The translations under genes and the position numbers were made by a program. The notes under the pieces are model-generated. The model searched no databases. It was not told the origin of the DNA and was given only the letters and a program-made list of their open reading frames with translations. From Cryptomeria japonica (Eukaryota; Streptophyta; Pinopsida; Cupressales; Cupressaceae), in the NCBI RefSeq assembly GCF_030272615.1, contig NC_081412.1, forward strand, positions 687,390,583-687,450,582: DNA of 60,000 bases. The letters run 5' to 3'. Positions within the stretch are counted from its first letter, which is position 1, and every line of letters begins with the position of its first letter. Shown here piece by piece: positions 1 through 11,499 of this stretch.

Positions 1-1354
1 TCTACAGGCCATTCCACTATACACACTCTCTTCCCTCTTCCTTGTCACATCAAAGAATTTAGACCCATTTAGATTGGATGAAACTATAAGAATTAATCAT
101 CATCTTCTCCTACTAAAGGGTTTAAAATCAAACCACCAAGAAGCAAAGCACCACTTGGTTGGTTATAAAATCACTTTGGCAACACAAAATGGTTCTTTGA
201 GTCGGCCTTTGCAGAGCAGTCTACTCATCTAATTTACAAGGGGGGTCAGCTTCTACCAAGCAGAGAGGAAATAATGATAATATCGTATAGTCAATTCCTT
301 AGAAAGATCTCCACTTTATTAATTCTACCTTGTACATTTGGCCCAGTACAGCAGAGAATCTTAATTTATGTCTTATTAACTGCATCCAGTTTAGAGTAAA
401 TGAGGTGTCCATGCACACAGAGCGCTAATTGCATGTACCTCAGCTAGACTGAATGAAGTGTATGAAGTATTCTTGTACATTTACAATTCACTAGCTGCCC
501 ACAGTAGACTAATTGAGGTGTTTGCATGATTAGTTCAGGGGCAGTTTTCATCCACTTAATCCTGTCTTTGTAAATCTATTTAAATCTCACTAATGAAGAG
601 TATACAACATTGATTTTTCCTGGCATTTTCCCCCTATTGTATTTCCTTGATTACTCGGCTCTCACAATTTTGCAGGAATATATCAAATGGCATTCTTCCA
701 TTGCAAAGCAAAAATTTGATAGATTTGCGATAGAACATGGAGAGTAGGTAATTTGGAGACCAGACTTGGAGACTGTGCCTGTATTTCAGACTAGGAAACT
801 TGATAGAATTGCATGTTCAGGAGCAGGATCATTATTCAGGGACTGAAGAGAACAGATTGGGGGCCACGCATTTCAAGACTTGTTTTCCTCTGTAACTTCT
901 TTTTCTATTAGTTCATTTCTTCCCTCTTTTGCATTATAATTTCAGAAAGGCCAAACATATCTAATTCAAAATGCACAAAAACTAATAATAAGTCCCCTAC
1001 CAGAACAGAAAGATCTCGACCAAATGAACCTTTTGAAGCCAAAGGATCTTTAAATATTAGTGATCTGTAGTTGTGCAATATGATCACTCATGTAGGATGG
1101 AGTAGGTTTTTACCTCTATCTGTAGAAGGGTTTGCGTTTGCCCTTATTCCAGGGTTTTAAAATAGAAAAAGGTTATGTAAATGAGATTTATATGTTACTT
1201 TCATGCGATTGTAATAGATATTAGATTTATAGAAGCAGCTCTTATGACACGTAAAAGCCAGAGATGATGATATAGTACACAGAATGTACTAAGAGTTCAT
1301 ATCACTTCAAAAGTTTATATTATATATTCATAGTATGACATTAAAATATGTTTG
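1..1354. other. Upstream region of the host gene, no coding signal seen
   Basis: This AT-rich stretch has no long open frame on either strand and no recognisable transposon protein. Because the first coding exon at 1826 is preceded by a splice-acceptor-like TTTCAG, the mRNA probably has a 5' untranslated exon somewhere in or before this stretch. I cannot place that exon or a promoter with confidence. Confidence 0.4.
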
Positions 1355-1678
1355 ATGGTTATATATTTTATTAATTCATCTTTTTAGCCTAGAAATACAT
1401 TTTCAAGAGCACTCTTTATGCACACTGATTATTGATTACGTTTCATATAACCAATCATTTTACTTTTTACTTGAACTCATCCAGTTCAACAGGAAATGCA
1501 CGAGTTTACTCGGATAATGGTTATATATTTTATTAATTCATCTTTTTAGCCTGCAATACATTTTCAAGAGCACTCTTAATGCACACTGATTACTGATTAC
1601 GTTCCATATGACCAATCTTCTGACTTTTTACTTGAATTAATCCAATGCACAGGAAATGCATAGGTTTACTTGGATAGT
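1355..1678. repeat. Tandem duplication, two 162-bp units
   Basis: Units 1355-1516 and 1517-1678 align almost end to end. Both start with ATGGTTATATATTTTATTAA-like sequence, contain CATTTTCAAGAGCACTCTT, and end with AGGAAATGCA followed by a TTTACT(C/T)GGATA motif. Scattered substitutions separate them. The pair lies about 170 bp upstream of the first coding exon, probably in the 5' leader intron or promoter of the host gene. I see no coding content in it. Confidence 0.9.
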
Positions 1679-1848
1679 GCCATGACAGTGCACGTTGTTC
1701 TCTGACAACTGACAGTGAATCTTCATATCATCACTTAGCGATATTATAATTCTAGAACTGAACTGATTAATGTTTTTGCTGCCTTTTTTACATTTTATTT
1801 TAATTTATAATGTGTATTATTTCAGCTTCCAAACGTGTGAGATTCAAG

Positions 1849-3505
1849 ATGACTGTTGATGCAAGTACAAAACAAGTTTTAGATGCCATGCAAAAGATAT
1901 CAACTCATATTGGAAATCCTGCTAAATTCAGTAAGGCATCAAAATTGGCATTGCAGTTAGTGCAAGCAGGCAGTGTGAATGCAGAAACTTGTGATCGTTT
2001 TTTTGAGGTACTCCAAGCTGCAATGGCTTCTCCATCCTCCTGCACAAATCCTGGACTGAGAGCAGATTATCATGCACTTTTCTCTGCAGCACAAGATATT
2101 GTCAATGTAAGTTTTGTATTTATAGCAGATAAGGGGCCATGTCATTGTTGTTATTTTGGTTAGAGTTCTCATCTTTATATATAAGGGACCATTATTTAAG
2201 TGTATGGCAAAGGAAATTAAGTTCTTTTATATGAAAAACCAAAGATTCAGGCAATTTTAATCTGACCAGTGACCGGCTGTTTGTATGTTCATCATCAGTG
2301 CTTCAATAAACAACAGCAACAGCAATTGGAGACTTGGATTATCCGTGCACAAGTGGCAAATGATCTTTTTACTGATGACAGCTTTATAGTATGTTGACAG
2401 CTTTATAGTATGTTTTATCATCATTCTTGCATCCATGATGATATAGACCAGTCATGAAAGTATTTCACAAATTAATCTCATAATCAAACACCTACTTTTT
2501 ATTGCTGCTTAATGCTATCTTGAATCTTAATAATTTTCATCATTAATGCCTTTCTATTGTATTCACTTTCCTACTAAATTGGTTTTTCTGGTTTTCTTTT
2601 CTTTAGTTTTCCAAAGCTTCTGCACGAGTAAGGCAGGCAATAAGCTCATTACCTGAGGCATCAACTGAAGACGATATCTTGGAAGAAATGTTGTTATCGA
2701 GTAGGGAAGATGAAAATGGTTGTGTTGGAAAACCCAAAGACATACCAGACGAAGGGTTACAGGAATCAGAAGCCTATCCAATAAAACAAGTTCCATCTAC
2801 TACAGATGAACTGGAGACTGACCCTTTTGGGCTGGATGCTCTTTTACAAAAACCATCAAAAAAGGATGAAAAGGCAAGGAAAAAGAAAGATGAAGCAGCT
2901 TCAAACAAAAAAGCACTGGATGATGCTGGAAAGATTTTGAGAGAACATCGAGAAGCTCTGATGCAGTGTCTAGAGATAGGAGCTGGTCGCTACAGAGTTC
3001 CTTGGTAAAAGTTTTTGATCTTCAATGGCAAAGAGTACATTCTTTATTTCTAGTTGTTTAGCTTTTAGCGAAACAAAGGAGCATTATGGTTTTCTAGACA
3101 AAAAACAATTGCTTTTTGGATTTATGTTTCCAGAGATTCACACTGTAATTCCTTTGAGAGATTCAATCCAACAAGCCGACTTCTAGTATTATATTGAGTT
3201 GTTTCTTAGAAACATGCAGTAATTGTTATTTATGCTGCAGGGCACAGACCATGATTGATATCTTGGTGAAGCATGCTTATGATAGCATATCAAGATTTAC
3301 AGCTCGACAAAGAGATATTATAGAAAAATTGTGGGCATCTATTCGAGATCAGCAAATGAGGAGAAGACAAGGAAAGTCTGCAACTGGAAAGCTTGATGTA
3401 ACTGCATTTGAGCGGCTACAGGAGCGATATGCAAATGAAAAGATTAGCATACGTCATGGTGTCGGGGATGGTGGAGAGCGTCGTGCACAGCAATGGCTAG
3501 GATGA
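1849..3505 (+). CDS. Conserved plant protein of unknown function (four coding exons)
   Basis: The gene model is built from splice sites and frame. Coding exons are 1849-2106 (the exon itself begins at 1826 after TTTCAG), 2299-2388, 2607-3004 and 3241-3505. Donors are GTAAGT, GTATGT and GTAAAA and all acceptors end in AG. Introns 1 and 2 are phase 0; intron 3 splits the TGG codon of RVPW. The joined product is 336 residues. Residues 1-86 (MTVDASTKQVLDAMQ onward) look like an all-helical domain. Exon 2 adds a Gln-rich helix ending in LFTDDSFI. The middle is acidic, then Lys-rich (about residues 175-200). The C-terminal 90 residues (IDILVKHAYDSISRFT to RRAQQWLG) are the most gene-like block and would be the conserved core. 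I recognise it as plant-conserved but cannot assign a function. The start is the first ATG in the exon after the acceptor; an earlier in-frame start in an unseen upstream exon is possible. Confidence 0.85.
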
Positions 3506-4955
3506 TGTCTTCATCAATTTCTTCCATATCATCTGTATTTATATATTTTTCCCACAATGATCCTTTCTTGCAGAGGGACAAAAGCAATGTAAAGGAAAAA
3601 TGTTACATTTTGTATTTGGTGATTCTTGGTTCTCCTAATTCAAATCTGATCAACCTTAAGAAAAACCCAATTAATGAAATTATAATGTGACATAATTTTA
3701 GAGGGTTTATTCCAAGGTTATACTGATGTACGCATAACCAGGTGTGGATCTCCAATACATGGGTCACAGGTGAGTGGGCTTGTTTGTATTATAAACAAGA
3801 AAATAAAATATGTTAACACACTTACTATATATAATATTAATGGATTACCAAAGGACAAAAAACTTTAATAATCCGGAATTGCTATCTTAAGGCCCATGGT
3901 ATTTGGGCCAGGACAGTATGGGGCACAATTGTACCAGGTGTGGGTGCATTTTCTCTGCAGGATTAATTGGTGGAAAATTATCACACACTGCACATCATTA
4001 GTTTGCTGCATAGATAATTTGTATTTGGTCGGTCGGTCGGTACCATTGCTAGTCTAAGAAGGTGATTTCTGTTTATCAGCAAAACAAAATATGATAACAT
4101 CATATGGAAACAATAATGTACAATACTGAATGTGTGAAGTAATTTGCTATGACTTGCGGCAAGATTTCATGACACCTGAAATACTTAAGGCACTAGTTTT
4201 AATGAGACCTATTGTCACTTCAAGTTCTCTCACATATGAGCCTAATGGCCTTATTGCTACAAAGATTGAACTTTTAGCGGAAGCAGAACATCATTCTTTC
4301 ACGATTCAACCCTTTTCATTGAATTTGTGGAACATATTAAGGTTAATGAGGATGTTTTAGTCGTGTTTCACATTAATGACAGAGTAACTCCCTTTGTGGA
4401 GTTAATCTTGAGATCTTATTTATATTTGTTTTTGACCTGTCATAATCTATGGCTAAGGGATTCATGTATTCTCTTATTCTATCCGAGTACTTAATGGAAC
4501 AAATAAACAACTAAAATTCTTCCAACAAATTTACCCTTAATTGTAAGTGGTGGAAGACTTGTATAGATAATATTAACTCAAATTAGAAATTTGATGAAGA
4601 AAACCAATTTAAGTTTTATATACACATTGGTAACATCTACCAAATCATAAAATTCACTTAAAAATTGGGTTTTAAGTTTGTAGCAGATCGTTCTCTTGCT
4701 TAGCAAAGTCTTAAAAAAGAAATTGCTCAGATTTACACCCACTAGTGTCCTCTCATCACCACTTAACACGAAATAAGTTTTACTTTCAAAATTTTAGATG
4801 AACAGTTTTCAAGCAAGAGCGTAAACCTTTAATTGTGGGGTTTACGTAGGAAGGCTAGAGCTTTTCAACATGCAAATACAATCATCAAATGCAACCAAAA
4901 TAAAATGATATCAAAGGATTATGCAAGCTCACCTCTAGCTTTCCTCGTATTAAGG
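3506..4955. other. 3' flank of the host gene, no further gene seen
   Basis: The first ~200 bp after the stop are probably 3' UTR, with an AATGAA-like element near 3673. The rest is AT-rich spacer. A 76-codon open frame at 4130-4360 has no recognisable domain and I do not call it. A TCGG microsatellite (about three repeats) lies near 4028. Confidence 0.5.
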
Positions 4956-5103
4956 GCATCTTGAAGATCTCAAAGATTTTGTAGTGCCCAAACATCATGA
5001 TTACATTTCTTGGGCAAAGTAAACTAAACGCATCTTGAAGATCTCAAAGATTTTGTAGACCTTAAACATAATGATTACATTTCTTGGACGAAGTCAACTA
5101 AAT
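4956..5103. repeat. Tandem duplication, two 74-bp units
   Basis: Units 4956-5029 and 5030-5103 both read GCATCTTGAAGATCTCAAAG then TTTTGTAG, a short variable stretch, ATGATTACATTTCTTGG and AACTAAA. They differ at a handful of bases. No coding content is apparent. Confidence 0.9.
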
Positions 5104-5184
5104 AAGACTTAATAGTCTTTAAAGAATTTCTGGAACTAAAGCAAAAGAGTGGAGTTATTTGATTCAATGATCTCTCCTAGAACA

Positions 5185-5228
5185 CCTTATATTGGTGGAT
5201 GAGTTACCTTATATTGGTGGATGAGTTA
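5185..5228. repeat. Tandem duplication, two 22-bp units
   Basis: CCTTATATTGGTGGATGAG followed by TTA occurs twice in direct succession, at 5185-5206 and 5207-5228. It is a small perfect duplication in spacer DNA. Confidence 0.9.
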
Positions 5229-5370
5229 AGTAAAGGGTGAAAGAACATTAGCTAGACATAATTATTAATAAGATTAGCAATGTGTCTTTGATGGAACATT
5301 CCTTTTCTATAAAACAATACACTCATATTGAGGATGTCCAGGTTGTCACTGTATACATCAAAATCAAGTA

Positions 5371-5446
5371 CATGTGTCAATCTATGTTGATCGAATGCCA
5401 ATGTCAAACATGTGTCAATTTATGTTGATCGAATGCCAATGTCAAT
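5371..5446. repeat. Tandem duplication, two 38-bp units
   Basis: The unit starting CATGTGTCAAT and containing TATGTTGATCGAATGCCAAT occurs at 5371-5408 and again at 5409-5446 with very few differences. It is the third small tandem duplication in a 500-bp stretch. Confidence 0.9.
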
Positions 5447-8400
5447 TCAATTTTGTGGATTTGGCAGCAGTTGGTCTAGTAGGGCATTAGGGCATTGATT
5501 TTCCTTCTTGGGCAAGTAGTAAGTAGATGATGGGTGGAAGAGAGTCTCTTGGAATGGGTCAAGGAGCTTAAAGGACAAAAACAAATGTATTTCAAAGAGG
5601 TTCATTGTAGCATTTGCAAATGGGCATTCTCTCAATGGAAGGATTCGAGAAGAGTTGCTTGTTCAAGAACAATGATGCTTAGCCTCTCTTAAGTCTCCCA
5701 ATATTTCTTTGAACTTGTTTGGCGTTGAACTAGGACACATGCTAATATTGATTGTGGGCCTTAAAATCAAAGTAGATGACTTAAAATAGTTCAAGTTCCA
5801 CTTTGTTCTTTCATGCGGAAGGTTAAATGTTTGTTTTAGATGAATACTGGTTAAAAGGTAAATTGTTTTTTATTTGGCTTGACTATTTAAATGGTAGTAA
5901 TTCTTAGTTATTGGTGGAAGTAAGTAGGTGAATTTTTTTTTGAGCTATCATTCTAAATAAATAAATTAGAATTTCATAATTATAATTAATTAACCAAATT
6001 AATTAGATTGTTCTTTATTTTAGTATAATTAAATAAGGGTGTTGTTTTTTATTAAAGAAACAATAAAAATAAGGGTGTTGATCCTTAATACAATAGTCCA
6101 AAGGTGGTAAAGACAACTTACAAGGGTACAAACTCCTAAAAAATAAGGTCAGACAGGAAAACAAGACCTTGTTAAACTAGAGATGACCCAAAACCCAACT
6201 CAAGAATGGGGAGAAACACCCTAACCAAGAGGGTTTTGGGGGGTAGAAGAAGATTTTCATTTTCGTTTGCTAGAAACCACAGTCCAGGCAATACTATCAT
6301 TAGGCTCAACAAAAGGAGAGTCAAGCATGGAGGGACCCGCAAAAGGTTGATCAAATAAATCCATCTAAAAGAAATAGAGAGATCACAAATAAATCCATCT
6401 AATAGAAATAGAGATATGTTGAATTTAGACACCTTGAGAATGGTATCTCTAAGCATCTTATAGAGACATGTTTAAGATATTATGTTAGTTTATCTACAAT
6501 TTAATAAATTATTTATTTCACATCTTGAGTATATGACTATTTAAACAATGCCAAAATTTAACGAAGACAAATTGTGTTATAGTATTATAACAATGACAAG
6601 AATACAAATCAATATTCTTAGTTTTATGAATATAAATGATTACTCTTACTTTCACTTGAAGAGTTATACTAATTTTTCTATATAAATTTTAAGTTTCAAT
6701 ATCTATTTCAATTACTACAAACACATGAACAAATAAATAGATAATCAAATGGATGAAGAGTTGTTTTTATCTTATTTTGAAATTATTTATTTACTACATA
6801 AATGAATTCATAATTTTTTTAATTTATACATTATTTATTTTATTTTTGGGTGATAAAGAGAAGAAATGGATAGTGTCGATGAGGACATTTCTTTTTTTTT
6901 ATGTGCAACTTATATTGAAAATATTATATCTAATAATAGATATAATATTTTGAGGTGCAAATGGATGTCAAATTCAAGAAAAAAAAGATGATTTTTTTTA
7001 ACACATTCACGCCATTAGAGGTCCATCCATCAATGCCATTGTAGAATCTCTCTTAGCAATAACACAAGATAGTTCCCCAGCCAATGACATAGGACCAACA
7101 TTACAAACATGTTGGGAGTCTTAGTTTTTATCTTCGAGTTATCAATTGATGGCCTTTTTTTAATGTTTCATACTATGTAGACTCGTGCTATGTTTTGGCT
7201 ATCATAGAACTTGCTATACATGCCCTATAGATTTGAGCACTTACATATTGCTTCCTTAGTATAGCATCCTACAATACTTGGTGAGTGTCGTTTCTTGAAA
7301 AGTGACATAGGGACTTCAACATACTTATATCTACTTTGTCTCAATGTCCTGCTTCTATAATTGTAAGGATGAAGCAAAATAAACAACTAAACTGATTGGA
7401 ATGTGTGTATGCTAAATTTTGAACCCATTGTGAATCGCTAAATAGCCCAACCACAACCCTAGAATCTACAAAATCATTCAACAAAACCAATGGAATTCTA
7501 AATGAAATGCATGCAAATAAAATGAACAACATTATACCTCACACATTGATAAGCATGACTCCATTCGCCTTTTATCCTTCACGATCTTGCAAATTTGAAA
7601 TTTATTTAATTAATAGTGGAAAAATATAATTAATTAATTAAATAAATAAGAATATTCATTTAATTAATAGAGGAAACAGGATAAAATAATAAATAAATAA
7701 TAATTTATTTAATTTAGGACAATTTAAGCTATCTATAGAATGCAGTTTAAATAAGTTATTGATCAAAATATTCAATAAAAATAAGGACAAGAGGACATAT
7801 TAGCTATACAAATATTTATTTTAGTTGCTCCATATTGAGTACCTACCTGCAACAAGGAACTTTAGTCCCACTTATAAATTAAAAAGGATTTTTCAAGGTT
7901 CATTTACACTTAGAAAAGTTTAAGAATTTGTGAGATTTTGGAGTTTTGTATAAACAATGACCATTTTGAATATGAGCAGTTGAGAGGGAGGGTACATGAT
8001 GAGGATTGCATATACGAAAGGTGCATAGGATGGGAATGAGGATAGGTGCACATTTCCTGAATTTTTTTTTTTTTTTTTCTTAAAAAAATACTTTTCTAGA
8101 TTCACAATGTATGATTGGTGAATTTTGAATGGGTTGGGTTAGACTGTTTATGACTAGGTTAGGAATTTGAAGGTGTTTTTATTTTTTTTGAATTTCACAT
8201 ATTTTTCATAATTTTAGATTAGTTTTGTTGTGATGAAGTTGTGTTTGTGCCCTATTATAGTAATGAACACTCAATTAGATTGCTAAATTTTTAGTTTTAC
8301 CACCCTTTTTTCGATTGTTAGAATATTTCTTGAAATTAGGTTTTATTCATGGGTGATTATAGGGTCTTTATGCGTGGAGTATGGCTCATGAGCATTATTA

Positions 8401-11289
8401 TATTTTAGGAGTCCTTTAGGCAATTCCTCTTTAAGTAGTACATAGAGGGTAGATTTAGATGTTCCTTTTGAAGATATCCATTAAATATCTAGTCCTCAAA
8501 ATCTCGCACACTTAGTTACCTATTTAGCAATTTCAATGCTCCAGAAGGTGATTATTAGCCTCATTGTTACTAGGTTTATCTATAACAAGGGAGCTCACAT
8601 CTTTGTTTTCACTAGTCCCATAGTTTAGGCTATAGAGAATGGTCAAGTATTTGTGTGGGGGTGTTGACATTTTGGCTTGAATTTATAGTGAATTTTATTG
8701 GATTGCTAGACTAGGGGGTTCGACCATCAACAATCCCTTACTAGTTATCAAGTGAATTCTTAAGCATTTAATTCATTTATAGAGGTTCTTGGCCATTTGT
8801 GATCTTGCAATTCTTTGAATAGCGAGGTGGGATGTGTTGACTTATTTTATTGGTGGAGTCTAGACAATTGAGAGCATGACCAATGCCATCATTATTTTTC
8901 TATTTCTATTTTAATGAGAGCTCTCTCGCCTAATGTTGATGTTGTGTGGGATGTTTATTGAAGGACCACCTACTTGATAGATTGGAGGGGTCAAATTGAG
9001 GCATTTTCTATTAGTAGGGCATTGCAGTGGTTATAAGAGGTCCTACTTATAATTTTGCATGTAGTGTTGAGAATTTACAAGAGTATTCAAGAGGCTAGAG
9101 TTGCACCTTTAGGATAGGCAAGATAAACCCCCTTGACACCTAGGGTATTCATTGGTGGATGGGGAAAGGAATATCAAGACAAGATGTGGTGGCCCAAGTT
9201 GCAAAAGAGGTAGAGGAGGAGAAAGATGATGAAAAATAGGTTGAGTAGGAGGAGGTTAAATGTGAGGCGCTCTAGGCTAGAGATAGTGATAATGATACAA
9301 AATATGGTCCTAGTTGAGAAGTACATAAAACAAATTAACAAATTGACATCACAATGGATTATGAACAACAATGAGCTAAGGGAAAAACCAAACACATTAG
9401 GATGTGCAAGTGGAGATGTAGGATAAACCATTATAGGACATGCTATAATAGACCTTCCATAATTGAACCCCAAAACAGTCATAGTGTTATACCCCTCTTG
9501 GAAAGATGGATATCCTTGTGAGTAATTCTATTGTTACTCTTTCCCCTTTTCTTTTAGAGTTATTTGATTGTAGCATAATGATCATATTTTTTTAGTTTTG
9601 ATCTTTTTAATTATCTATGCATTGTGGCTCTAAATCTATTTACTTTTTCTTTTGGATCTAAGTATAATAGATCTATGGAAAGTTTATTTTGGACTCTGGT
9701 ATAGATATTGTTTCTCTTGTTATAAGGAGTATGATAGGGGAGCTATTGATAGAACCATGATTTTGTTTTACAAACAACACACAAATAAAACTATCCTATA
9801 CATTAGGGTTTTGAGATTCAAGATGAAAGAGAAAATTAAGGGATTGAGAAAATTGAAAAGGAATACACAACATAATATTGTAATGGGTAAGGACCAATAC
9901 TAGTCTAGAGTAGATATAAATAAAAGATGAAGTATAAGGTAGCTTAAGATTTGTAGGTGTCCCTAAACTTACATAATAGATGACCAACATGTAGACCCAA
10001 GGAAGGGGAAGATCCTCAATTATAGGTGGCCTTTCTAAATAAGTAAGCTACTCTTGATTGTTCTGTTTTGAGATTTTTCAATTTTTTTTTAGATATGGAA
10101 CCTCTAAACCTAGCTCCACTCTTCCAAGAAGTTTGGGCTCATCACCAAGGGCCCTTTTCTATGGAAATGACATAACTTGTTGGAATCATAAACCTTTGGC
10201 TTTCGGTAGGGATCAAAATGATTATTATTATTGATGATATAAAACCAAATATTGATAAAATAGGGTAAATTACCATAGTAAAATATTTTTTACTTAGTAT
10301 TCAAATATGAAATACAAATTATAATATCATATGATTAACAATGATTTAAAATGAGGTTTGAATTTGGAAACCAAATTTTAACAAACACAAAAAATAAATT
10401 CATAGCACTAGATGTACGTGGAGAACCATTTAAAAAAAACACTCCACTATTAAACAAAGGATAAGTCTTTGTTAATCCAATAAAAATGTTACATCAATAC
10501 ATCAAGCCATCTCCCTTCAATTTGATAGCATTGTAATAATATAATAGTGGTCAAATTGCATAATACCCCATGGAATAACTATCCAAGGCATAAAATTTAT
10601 AGAGTCAAAGAGGGAAGCCATAAAATGAATTCCAAAGGAAAAACTACCATCCCATGGTATGAGAAAAACTAATAACCCCATGTGACAAATATTTAAAAAT
10701 TCTATGAATAGTACTCATAATTATTAGAAACTTTGATCCATGTGAACAGGGGACAACAATATTAGGTATATTATTAACCTTCCATATCACAAGGTCTAAA
10801 TTAACTTATTTATTATAAAAATATATTTTAATTGTATCTGTAAGAATCACAAAGTGGGAAAATAGGATGCCCATATGAGGGTAGGAACATATGCAAGTAA
10901 ACAAGTTATTCTTTAAGGTCATGAAAATACTATCATATGAGGCATTTATGAGGGGGTTACATAGTGTACATGGAGAATCTTCTATTATTAGTGGATTTAA
11001 GATTCAATTAGTGCTTCATGGGGAAGTGCTTGGAAGTTACTTATTCTAAATTACACAATAGAGGTCAAAGATGTTTGTGTAAGAGTTATTTTCTATTCTA
11101 GGATGACCTGAAACATGTGAGGGCATGAAGAATATTATTATGGTATTTTGGGACCTTGTTTGGACCCATGGTATTATGTTTGGTGGTAATTAATTTTCCT
11201 TAAGTTTGTATGTTGGAGGCATAGAATACATGATGCATGAAATATATTTTGAGAGGTTACACCAATAGTTCACTTCTAGAGAAGCACAG
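5447..11289. other. AT-rich intergenic spacer, no gene recognised
   Basis: I saw no domain-bearing reading frame in this 5.8-kb stretch on either strand. It has AT-rich low-complexity patches (for example 7600-7740 with repeated AATTAATTAAATAAATAA-like runs) and a poly-T run near 8062-8080. Short weak coding-like hints at 6170-6460 (minus) and 8900-9430 (plus) are full of stops and match nothing I can name. It is most likely old decayed repeat sequence. Confidence 0.5.
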
Positions 11290-11497
11290 ATGTTGATCTC
11301 ATTAAAGTATTACATGGTGAAGCTTTGTGAATGTATTGTACATGTATTAAATTATTTATTACAACCAATAGAATTTCCCTTGCCTTGATTATGATAAAAT
11401 AATTGTTGAACATATGTTGTCATTGACGTCAAAAGTGTTGGATAGTTTTGAACTAGGATGTCAACGTATATAGAAGAGTGCAATTATTGTCATTATG
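11290..11497 (+). repeat. T1 5' LTR, first piece
   Basis: This piece aligns with 46,170-46,370 in the T1 3' LTR. Shared stretches include a TGAAGCTTTGTGAATGTATT/TGATGCTTTGTGAACGTATT block and AATAATTGTTG followed by ATATGTTGTCAT. It is cut at 11,497 by the insertion of T2. The target bases TTATG at 11,493-11,497 are repeated at 37,741-37,745 after T2. Confidence 0.8.
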
Positions 11498-11499
11498 AT

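Noticed and set aside
4028-4040. TCGG microsatellite
   Set aside because: Only about three repeats; too short to be meaningful.
4130-4360. 76-codon open frame near the host gene
   Set aside because: It has no known domain, no splice context and no similarity I recognise; chance open frame in spacer.
6172-6456. 94-codon minus-strand frame; one frame hints at a LINE ORF1-like WTVVSSKRK piece
   Set aside because: The hint is too short and stop-ridden to support a LINE fragment call.
8500-9480. Weak plus-strand coding-like stretch, read across many stops
   Set aside because: Amino-acid composition looks vaguely protein-like, but no domain is identifiable and stops occur too often.
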